DNA of 21,862 nucleotides from Promethearchaeia archaeon (lineage in GTDB: Archaea > Asgardarchaeota > Lokiarchaeia > Sigyniarchaeales > SOKP01): assembly GCA_029856445.1 (NCBI GenBank), contig JAHQWY010000019.1, positions 1-21,862 of the forward strand. Direction: 5' to 3'. Position 1 is the stretch's first letter. Every line of letters starts with the position of its first letter. The notes below the pieces were generated by a model. That model had not been told where the DNA came from, made no database searches, and saw nothing but the letters and a program-made list of their open reading frames with translations. This document shows, piece by piece, positions 1-6,887 of the stretch. Made by a program: the position numbers and the translations under genes.

Positions 1-1423
1 TCCATTCTATGTTTGATTGTAAAGGGGCAAAAATTGAAATTTGATCTTTTATTAAATCCATTAATAATATCTTCCTTTCTTGTTTATTTTTATTTGATAC
101 AATTGTTAACAGGACGTCTTCGTTAAACACTGTCCATGTATCTTTAAATTGCAAACAGATTTTTTTAACATCAATATGATTATCAATGATTAACTTAGCT
201 AAAGCGTCTAATATTATTTGAAAAGTACTTTGATTATTATGTTTATAATTAGGATTTGAAATAGTAATACTCGGGGGACTCTTTAATTCATTCTGATTTT
301 GAGGAATACTATATTCTGGTAAAACTTTTAATTGATTTAATCCAAGAATATTTTGTACATCTTGTATAGTTCCACCAGTGTCAAAAAACTGTTTGTTAAT
401 AATATATTTTATCAATTTTTGAGAATGCACGTCTCCAAAATAGGGATAATCACTAGCATACAAAAGATATTCTGACCATATTCGGTTATCTACTCTTTCC
501 TTATTATTATTTTTGAACCATCTTCGGAAACTTTCGAAAAAATTACCGGCTCCAGCACCATGCAACATTGAGAGATCTCCATACGTATTTGGTTGAACTA
601 TTGCATTATAAACCTCGTAATCATCTATATTTCCTTGAGCAAAATGAGCAATAATTATTTTAAGGTGAGGTAATAAATCAGGATATTGTGTTTTTAATAC
701 ATTTCTAGTTTGTTCAATCAATTGTGCAATTTGTAATATTGAACCTCTACCTCGTGTATCAAATATTACAGGCATAGAAAATGAAGCAGCCTCTATTAAA
801 ACTTCAATTGCTTTTTGTGAACTAATTTTATCAATCCAACCTTCTGATCGGGGGTGCAGCTTTAATCCTCGAAGTCCTAATTCTTCTCTTGCATATCTCA
901 CTTCATTTACAGCCTTCTCTCCTTCCATTGGGTCACAACGGGCATATCCGATTAACTTCATAGAAAATGGGAATCTGGTTGTAAACCGCGATATATTGAT
1001 ATTACTTGCTCGATATAACGCTTCTGGGTGTTTATCACGAAATACGTCTTGAAAGGGAAAACAGACTCCCTGATCTATCATAGAATAAAATTTTGATTTC
1101 TCCTTTAAATCAGAGTGCTTTTTTCCAAGTTTTTCCAGGGCAGTATATAATCTATCCGTAAAGGGGTAAGGAGTAAAAGACCAAGTAATTTTAGTGCTTT
1201 TTCCATCCATAAAAGTATTGAATGATTGCTCCCCAGTTTTCTCCCAATCTGCTTTAATGCGCCCTTGAACATTACCCCAAAAGTCAAACGTGCCTACTCC
1301 TGGAGCTAAGGGGTTCATCATTGTTGCCCCATCTACATCTTGCCCTAGATGTGAATGTGCATCAATAATAAATATGTGCTCATCCCATTTTTTTCCGTTT
1401 TGTTCTATAGTTGCAGTTAGCAT
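1..1423 (-). CDS. Amidohydrolase-related (PF04909-like) TIM-barrel protein, C-terminus cut by window edge
   Basis: I translated this frame by hand from an ATG at 1423 to base 1 without a stop, giving about 474 residues, so the 3' end lies outside the window. An in-frame stop at 1463-1465 and no other ATG before 1423 fix the start. Motifs fit the amidohydrolase_2 type of metal-dependent hydrolase or decarboxylase: DAHSHLG (residues 21-27, the HxH pair), GLKLHP (186-191), IIIAHF (256-261) and YASDYPYFG (322-330) with the final Asp. The position where the family usually has a metal-binding His reads Phe-Asp-Thr (221-223), so the metal site may differ. Beyond Asp325 about 150 residues follow, longer than a typical family member. 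It lies 31 bp after the ligase gene on the same strand and is probably cotranscribed with it. The substrate cannot be told from the sequence. Confidence 0.75.
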   Translation of the reverse strand, partial: MLTATIEQNGKKWDEHIFIIDAHSHLGQDVDGATMMNPLAPGVGTFDFWGNVQGRIKADWEKTGEQSFNTFMDGKSTKITWSFTPYPFTDRLYTALEKLGKKHSDLKEKSKFYSMIDQGVCFPFQDVFRDKHPEALYRASNINISRFTTRFPFSMKLIGYARCDPMEGEKAVNEVRYAREELGLRGLKLHPRSEGWIDKISSQKAIEVLIEAASFSMPVIFDTRGRGSILQIAQLIEQTRNVLKTQYPDLLPHLKIIIAHFAQGNIDDYEVYNAIVQPNTYGDLSMLHGAGAGNFFESFRRWFKNNNKERVDNRIWSEYLLYASDYPYFGDVHSQKLIKYIINKQFFDTGGTIQDVQNILGLNQLKVLPEYSIPQNQNELKSPPSITISNPNYKHNNQSTFQIILDALAKLIIDNHIDVKKICLQFKDTWTVFNEDVLLTIVSNKNKQERKILLMDLIKDQISIFAPLQSNIEW

Positions 1424-1454
1424 GAATAATACCCATAATTTTATCTTGTTCTTT

Positions 1455-3128
1455 TTAATCTCTCATCTCTTTAGGAAGTGTTAAAACTCCCGTTAGAGGA
1501 TTATTTAGTGGATCTTGGCAATATTGGATTGTAAAATATATCAAGTCATATAATATGCTTGGGTTTTCCCCATTTTCTAATTTGTATTGATATAAACTCA
1601 ACTGGTATTCTGCCTCTGTTATTGGGGGTTCTGCGTAACTCACACTTCCGAATACGGATTGGAGTATAGGCTTTAGAAAGGGACTGTAGAGGAAGCCTAA
1701 TTCCTTCAACTCATTTTTTAGATAAAAGAACATTCGCTGTACTGCTTGTGTCATATAACGCACAGGTTGACCCTTTGGACCCAAGTATTGCTCAGCAAAT
1801 TCTGAATCATATTGAGAAAGTTTATCACGGGTAAGATCTTCCGCAGGACGGAATAAAGAAATCAATCCACGTTCTATTGCAGCTTCACGATTTTGAGCAA
1901 TTGTTACACTTCCTGCATCTGGAACCCATTTACCTTTTCGAAGTAACTTTTTTGCTTTATAACAAAGAGTTTGAATTAATAAGGCTATACCAATTCGACG
2001 ACAAATGGAAATTTGAGCGTCACTTATCCTAACTTCAATTGTCCCCCAATCAGTAAAAGGAAATACATCCTGAAAGCGTCCATCCTCTAAACTTGCCTTT
2101 TGAACGACCTGAAGAAAATAGTTCTGTGAGTTTAGGTCTGTATTAGTGAGGTATGGAATAAAATGGTTAGGATCGTTATTACTCAGCATGGTGGTATTGC
2201 TTTTAAGCCGGAGAGAACGAGTGCAGTTAGGAGACGTAATCCGTCCATTAATTACCTTTACCACATCAGTCGGTTTATTGTTTAAAATTGGTGAATTGCA
2301 AGTGAGAGCAATAAGATGTGGAATAAAATTACGAATCATGCAGTAAGCTTGAACTTTTTCTAAATCTGATTCGAAAGTGCCTATATGAGAATGATCAGCC
2401 TGAGATACACCCCGCATATACTCTTTAGATGCTGGATTTATGGCAGAAGCGATTATATGCAAATCTTTAGGTAAGGTTGTTTTTGCTAATAAAAATAAAG
2501 TGCTCGCCCAGTATGCTAACTCTTCAACATAAACACACGGTGGAGTTACAAGCTCTAATATATAGGTAATCGCCGTTACATTTCCATCTCTTGCAAACGT
2601 ATCAATATCAACAGAAACATCTCCTAAAGCATAGCGGATATCCATAGCATAACCCTTTTCAAGGTCATCAACTCCCCAAGGCCTAGCCAAGACTTTTTGC
2701 CTAATATAATCTGGGACAGGGAGAAAGTCGCTTCTACCTTCATATAGAATTTCATCCATAATTTTAATAGCATCTTTCACAATTTCCTTCATCCGAAAAA
2801 CCATTTCATCTCCTGGTGGATAGTCACCATTATCATCTGCTATGATCAATTCCATTTCTATACCATGAGTGTAAGGTAGTGGTGTCCAATGCTCGGTGTC
2901 AGCTAGCATTTCAGCCCATGGTCTTTCAGGTATAAGTACCTCTTTATAATCTGTTCCCAAAAACAGTTTGTCACTGCTCCTATCAATAGATTGTCCTAAT
3001 GGCACACCTATAAGAGCAGCTGCTTTTGATTTTCCTTTTCCTTTTTGAGTTATTAATTGAGAAAAAGTGCTATTTTCTTCTCGTGATTGCTTCTTTTTTT
3101 TTTCTTTCTTTTTCTTATCTTTCGCCAT
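1455..3128 (-). CDS. GCS2-family carboxylate-amine ligase (glutamate-cysteine ligase-like)
   Basis: This 557-residue protein resembles the glutamate-cysteine ligase 2 (YbdK/GCS2) family, which uses ATP to join an amino group to a carboxylate, classically Glu gamma-carboxyl to Cys. Family signs are HGIEMELI (88-95), LELVTPPC (191-198), ADHSHIG (244-250, the HxHxG motif), NSP (278-280) with TRSLR (303-307), and GTIEVRISDAQ (362-372). The first ~18 residues are almost pure Lys/Glu after Met-Ala, and residues 400-557 extend past the usual core of about 370 residues. The start is ATG 3128, preceded by a GGGGT element about 10 bases upstream. The next gene downstream on the same strand is the amidohydrolase. 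The acceptor amine is unknown: real gamma-glutamylcysteine synthesis is only one option, and other peptide-like ligations are equally possible. Confidence 0.8.
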   Translation of the reverse strand: MAKDKKKKEKKKKQSREENSTFSQLITQKGKGKSKAAALIGVPLGQSIDRSSDKLFLGTDYKEVLIPERPWAEMLADTEHWTPLPYTHGIEMELIIADDNGDYPPGDEMVFRMKEIVKDAIKIMDEILYEGRSDFLPVPDYIRQKVLARPWGVDDLEKGYAMDIRYALGDVSVDIDTFARDGNVTAITYILELVTPPCVYVEELAYWASTLFLLAKTTLPKDLHIIASAINPASKEYMRGVSQADHSHIGTFESDLEKVQAYCMIRNFIPHLIALTCNSPILNNKPTDVVKVINGRITSPNCTRSLRLKSNTTMLSNNDPNHFIPYLTNTDLNSQNYFLQVVQKASLEDGRFQDVFPFTDWGTIEVRISDAQISICRRIGIALLIQTLCYKAKKLLRKGKWVPDAGSVTIAQNREAAIERGLISLFRPAEDLTRDKLSQYDSEFAEQYLGPKGQPVRYMTQAVQRMFFYLKNELKELGFLYSPFLKPILQSVFGSVSYAEPPITEAEYQLSLYQYKLENGENPSILYDLIYFTIQYCQDPLNNPLTGVLTLPKEMRD

Positions 3129-3211
3129 TAAGGCTTTACCCCTGTTTTTCCAGTTTAATAATATCTTAATAAAAAAATGCTATTATATAATTTTGGTAAA
3201 TTACTTTTTTT

Positions 3212-4981
3212 TTAAAATAATGATTGGATAAACATTAAAAACGCATTATAATCGTTTATAAATTCGTATGACAAAATTAAATTAATTATCTCACATTTAC
3301 TTGGTGGAAGGATATTCTTTAGATTTTCATAAATCTTGCCACCCTTAAACATTGAATCATCAATGATAAGATTAACAGATTCTCCAAGTTTTTCTATTTT
3401 GGATTTTAAATTAGTATTTAACTGGGATTCAGACGACAGAATGACAGTAGGTTTTCCTAAGTAGGGGATAAAATCCAGATTAAAAATAAGCACCCGACTT
3501 GGTACATTTGCAAAATTATTAAAAAATTGACTTGTTGTCTTCTGAAGAATTGCTAATTCATTGTCTTGATAATTATTAACAGAAGGGAATATGTAATATG
3601 CTATTGATTTTTTTAGATTAAATCTTAAGTCATTATATATACGATCAATGAAGGGAAAAATACTAAAATTAAAACTAAATAGAGATAGAAAGACCATTTG
3701 AAAATTAAAATCTCCTGAAAGAATATTGTTACTAACATTTCCACCAATACTGCTAAAGCTTTTAACTTCATTAGTAATATTTGAAGTATAAGTATTAAGT
3801 AAAAAGTATTGAGAAAATACTAATTCAGATTCTATTTTTGTCTTTATCTCATCAACGAGTTTATAAATAATATCAAATAAATCTTTTATTATTGCTTCCT
3901 TTATTTCTTGTTTACTCAAACCTTCAATAATAGAATTGGCAGCAATCGGATTTTCAATTTCAGCTATTCCATGTATGGCATCCTTGAGAGACTTATAAAT
4001 GAATTTTTGATTTTTGCTGTCTATACCATCAAATTCCGATTTAGAAATGATTTCAATAATCTTCTTAAGAACAGTAACTAATTCAGACGATTTATCGCTA
4101 TCCATTAGTTCTTTTGCAATGTTAAATAGTAATTTTATCTTTATAGATAAATCAGTAATGTTTTCAGCCAAATTAGAGGCTTGTATTGGATTATGTGATA
4201 TTTGGTCAAAAACTAATGATTTAAAGAGCTTTTGTTGTAGATCTAAATCATCTAAACCTTTAACTATCTCAGTTACTTCGTTTAGATGCTCGATTGCATA
4301 AGCTCTAATCAAGTTAGCATAGAAATTGAGTTGTTCATTTGGATTTGATAATTCTAAAGCTAACCCTAAAGAAATCGATAAATTATTATTATATAGATGT
4401 CCTTTAGCCAATTCTTTTATCGTTTTGTCAATAATTTCAATTGTTACTTTTGAAAAGGCTTCTGTATTATTTGATTCTAAGGAACCAGCTAATTCATAAT
4501 CATTTCTCATTTTCTCTAATTGACCTTCGATTTTCTCTAGCTCCTTTAATTTTTTTTCTATGATAAATTCATTTGGGTTTATCATATCAACTTTTTCTGC
4601 GCCTTTTAAGTTATAATTTTCGAAAATTTTATGGATTTTAGTTTTTGGCACTATTTCTCTAACTTTCTGGACTTTAACTGTATATTCTAAAAATTTTAAC
4701 AAATATGCATTTATAGTTAATTTTCCGAAGCCATTGGCAGTTGGATTTAATCCTATATCAATATTTTTGGTTTCTTTTGAGGTGAATTCAATTTGATCTG
4801 TTAACTCTGCTGATTTTAGGATAATATCTAGATTTTCCCCCTCAAATACAAATTTAAAATTTTCATTCTTCTCTGAATTATTGACTACTTGAATTGAAAC
4901 ATCATTATCAACATCAGGGATTAAAATATTCTGTGGAAATTTTATGATGTTTAATGAGATGATATTAGATAAATTTGACAT
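3212..4981 (-). CDS. Large unrecognised protein: beta-rich N-terminus, coiled coil, helical middle, alpha/beta C-terminus
   Basis: I do not recognise a family for this 589-residue protein. Residues 1-110 alternate short hydrophobic strands with polar turns and look like an immunoglobulin- or C2-like beta sandwich. Residues 140-170 are charged and heptad-like, suggesting a coiled coil. Residues 175-390 are a series of amphipathic helices with recurring Ala/Leu patterns, as in TPR- or HEAT-like solenoids. Residues 400-589 mix strands and helices and end in a hydrophobic helix. There is no signal peptide and no clear membrane segment, so it is probably cytosolic. It sits 114 bp downstream of the cis-prenyltransferase gene on the same strand, possibly cotranscribed. 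A scaffold or adaptor role would fit the architecture but is speculation. Confidence 0.7.
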   Translation of the reverse strand: MSNLSNIISLNIIKFPQNILIPDVDNDVSIQVVNNSEKNENFKFVFEGENLDIILKSAELTDQIEFTSKETKNIDIGLNPTANGFGKLTINAYLLKFLEYTVKVQKVREIVPKTKIHKIFENYNLKGAEKVDMINPNEFIIEKKLKELEKIEGQLEKMRNDYELAGSLESNNTEAFSKVTIEIIDKTIKELAKGHLYNNNLSISLGLALELSNPNEQLNFYANLIRAYAIEHLNEVTEIVKGLDDLDLQQKLFKSLVFDQISHNPIQASNLAENITDLSIKIKLLFNIAKELMDSDKSSELVTVLKKIIEIISKSEFDGIDSKNQKFIYKSLKDAIHGIAEIENPIAANSIIEGLSKQEIKEAIIKDLFDIIYKLVDEIKTKIESELVFSQYFLLNTYTSNITNEVKSFSSIGGNVSNNILSGDFNFQMVFLSLFSFNFSIFPFIDRIYNDLRFNLKKSIAYYIFPSVNNYQDNELAILQKTTSQFFNNFANVPSRVLIFNLDFIPYLGKPTVILSSESQLNTNLKSKIEKLGESVNLIIDDSMFKGGKIYENLKNILPPSKCEIINLILSYEFINDYNAFLMFIQSLF

Positions 4982-5095
4982 TTTACAAATAAAAATAAAA
5001 AAATCTCTTTTATTAATGAATGATCTTTCGGATATTTATTTTTAGGTTTAATCTCAAAATAAAAAGGAATGAGCGTAAAATGAGCAATTATAAAT

Positions 5096-5851
5096 TTATT
5101 TTCCCATACGTCTACTTCTTTTTGAATAATCAAGTAAGTCTTGAATTATCATATCTTTATTATAATCAGGCCATAATTCCTTTCTGAATTTGAATTCGGC
5201 ATAGGAAGAATCCCAAAGTAAAAATCCAGAAATTCTGGCGCCATCATCCATCCCTGTTCTTATAATATAATCTAAATTAGGAAAATTTTTAGTATATAAA
5301 TAACTTTTTATCAACTTAGCGTCGACTTTCTCCGGTTTTACTCCATCATTGATAATACTTTTCACAGCATCTACAATTTCTTCATGACCATCATACATTA
5401 TACAGAGATTAATAAAATTTTGATCATGATCCTTTGTAAAATCTATTAATTGCAAGATTTTTTCTCTGGCTTTGGGGGGGAGCAAGGATAACCTACCTAT
5501 AACATTAAATTTCACTTTTTCATCTTTGACGATTGACTCATTTACTACAGTATCGACTGCTTTTATCATTATTTTGTATATGTATTCAAGCTCCTCAGTG
5601 TTTCTCTTTCGTACATTTTCAAGAGATAAGGCATATAAACTTAGGTAATGAATCCCTGCTTCAAAAAAATCAAATAATCTTTTTTTTAGATTTTCGTATC
5701 CAACCAAATGGCCAAAATTTATATCAAGATTTCTTTTTTTTGCCCATCGACGATTTCCATCGATTATTAAACCAACATGTTTTGGTAGCTTATTTTTAGC
5801 TTCTTCCTTCAATTCTTCGAGAGTAGATACCATTTGAAAAAAAGTAACCAT
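5096..5851 (-). CDS. uppS: Cis-prenyltransferase (undecaprenyl/dolichyl diphosphate synthase family)
   Basis: This enzyme extends an allylic diphosphate with IPP in cis to build the long polyprenyl diphosphate used as a glycan carrier (dolichol-type in archaea). The signature DGNRRWAKK, with the catalytic Asp, lies near the N-terminus. It is followed by LYALSLENVRKR (the family LYAFSxENxxR block) and the C-terminal substrate motif RISGFLLWDSSYAEFKF then LWPDY. Length is about 250 residues, normal for the family. The open frame reaches 5884, but its first residues form an improbable hydrophobic stretch. ATG 5851 or ATG 5833 places the signature at the usual distance, and I give 5851. No Shine-Dalgarno is visible. 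It stands divergent from the DinB-like gene and upstream of the large unknown protein, and would draw on the IPP made by the neighbouring cluster. Confidence 0.9.
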   Translation of the reverse strand: MVTFFQMVSTLEELKEEAKNKLPKHVGLIIDGNRRWAKKRNLDINFGHLVGYENLKKRLFDFFEAGIHYLSLYALSLENVRKRNTEELEYIYKIMIKAVDTVVNESIVKDEKVKFNVIGRLSLLPPKAREKILQLIDFTKDHDQNFINLCIMYDGHEEIVDAVKSIINDGVKPEKVDAKLIKSYLYTKNFPNLDYIIRTGMDDGARISGFLLWDSSYAEFKFRKELWPDYNKDMIIQDLLDYSKRSRRMGK

Positions 5852-5979
5852 TAGTAATAATTTCAATATTAATATGAATATCAAAAATATTAAATTTATC
5901 TAAATTGTTAAAATTTCTTTTTTCCTATTCATGATCTATTTCTTAAAGATATTTCTAATCCTGAGTAAATATAATTCAA

Positions 5980-6007
5980 GATGCTAAAAATTTTTAAACT
6001 TAGCATC
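5980..6007. promoter_or_regulatory. Inverted repeat overlapping the putative promoter of the DinB-like gene
   Basis: GATGCTAA at 5980-5987 is the exact reverse complement of TTAGCATC at 6000-6007, separated by 12 AT-rich bases that include a TATA-like TTTTTAAA. The right arm ends 14 bases before the ATG at 6022, so the TATA-like core sits about 25-30 bases upstream of that start. This is the expected layout for an operator over an archaeal promoter with a short leader. It lies in the divergent intergenic region and might also act on the cis-prenyltransferase gene. No protein binding is shown. Confidence 0.4.
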
Positions 6008-6021
6008 CTATAATAAAAATT

Positions 6022-6483
6022 ATGACAGAAAGTATCAAATCTTTGAAATTTGTATATGATTATGCTAAAAGCTTGTTTGAAAAGCGAAAGGATAATCATT
6101 TTGAAGAATCTATGAAAAATCCCTTATTTGAAGGGGAGGAAACGGCTCTCAATGTATTTATACATGCTATCACCTTGTTAAATTGGGCAATGAAGAAAAT
6201 GCTTAATCCTGATGCAGATAATAAAGATATTGCGATAAAATTAGACCCAGAATCTACTGAACCTTTGCACGAACAATTATTAAATTTATTTAATATCGCA
6301 ATAGATGCCTATATAGAGGCAAGAACTAAATTTAAGGAAGAAGATCTTCAAAATAAATTTATGTCACCTTTCGGGAGAGAAATGACTTATGAAGATTGGT
6401 TTGGATTCAATATACATCACACTATTGGTCATATATATCAAGCCTTTAGACTACAGGCAATATATCTGAGACAAAAAGTGTAG
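6022..6483 (+). CDS. DinB/YfiT-like four-helix-bundle protein, putative metal-binding
   Basis: The 153-residue protein is mostly helical and ends in a region that resembles the DinB/YfiT-like superfamily. His48 lies in the second helix region, and His133-x3-His137 (in IHHTIGHIYQAFRL) matches the HxxxH/Gln pattern of the last helix, so the three histidines could form the usual metal site. The preceding MTYEDWFGFN segment fits the family's penultimate block. Members include thiol-dependent S-transferases and stress-induced proteins, and the reaction here is unknown. The gene stands alone on the plus strand behind a palindrome that overlaps its likely promoter. ATG 6022 has no Shine-Dalgarno site, consistent with a short or absent leader. 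The family call rests on motif spacing only. Confidence 0.7.
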   Translation: MTESIKSLKFVYDYAKSLFEKRKDNHFEESMKNPLFEGEETALNVFIHAITLLNWAMKKMLNPDADNKDIAIKLDPESTEPLHEQLLNLFNIAIDAYIEARTKFKEEDLQNKFMSPFGREMTYEDWFGFNIHHTIGHIYQAFRLQAIYLRQKV

Positions 6484-6628
6484 ATTAAGATTTAATTCAA
6501 TCTTTCATATTATTTTTTATTATTAAAAATAGCACTAAAAGTGGCTGTCGAACCTATAAAAGCTACAAAATTAGCTAATCATTAAATTTAAGTAAAGATT
6601 TATCACTATAGAGCTTTATTACGAGACG

Positions 6629-6668
6629 AATTTTTGATAATGAATCCGATTCTGATTCAATAAAAATT
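6629..6668. repeat. Imperfect inverted repeat upstream of HMG-CoA synthase
   Basis: AATTTTT (6629-6635) pairs with AAAAATT (6662-6668), and GAATC (6642-6646) pairs with GATTC (6654-6658), with a bulge between the two paired blocks and a 7-base centre. It lies about 220 bases before the synthase start and 145 bases after the DinB-like stop. It could be an operator or a hairpin in a leader. AT-rich sequence gives such repeats by chance fairly often, so confidence is low. Confidence 0.25.
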
Positions 6669-6757
6669 GATCATGATTTGTGAATTATATATTAAAAATT
6701 ACTCCTTTCACACTAATAAGAATTTGAATTGTTGAAAATATGTTTATGTGGTTAACG

Positions 6758-6765
6758 TTTAAATA
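6758..6765 (+). promoter_or_regulatory. Candidate TATA box for the mevalonate cluster
   Basis: TTTAAATA matches the archaeal TATA consensus and is preceded by GTTAACG. If used, transcription would begin near 6790 and leave a leader of about 100 bases before ATG 6888. Other TATA-like stretches exist nearby (ATATATTA around 6688, ATATAATTA around 6783), so the choice is tentative. Confidence 0.25.
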
Positions 6766-6887
6766 GAGAATTTAACTAAAACATATAATTAAACAAATAA
6801 AAAAAGATTTAACTGATCAAAAATTAAAAAATAGAATAGTAACTTTTATTTTTATTTTTCAGTCAATTATTATGCGAGATATTAACT

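Larger units (their letters stand above)
6484..6887. other. 404-bp intergenic leader region before the mevalonate cluster
   Basis: No gene, tRNA-like cloverleaf or start-to-stop frame of useful length is visible. It holds a weak stem (AAGATT 6487-6492 with AATCTT 6499-6504) just after the DinB-like stop, followed by a T-rich stretch at 6512-6518 that could end that transcript. It also holds an imperfect inverted repeat at 6629-6668 and several TATA-like elements, of which TTTAAATA at 6758-6765 is the closest to the archaeal consensus. The long distance to HMG-CoA synthase suggests a regulated promoter or an untranslated leader. Confidence 0.5.

Noticed and set aside
1105..1484. Short frames on both strands (1105-1287 minus, 1290-1484 plus) over the amidohydrolase N-terminus
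   Set aside because: The amidohydrolase frame, with HxH and other motifs, continues open through this region, so these are shadows.
4951..5133. 60-codon minus-strand frame (TTG start) bridging the cis-prenyltransferase end and the start of the large unknown gene
   Set aside because: It overlaps both neighbours in another frame, starts with TTG inside uppS, has low-complexity hydrophobic content and no recognisable motif.
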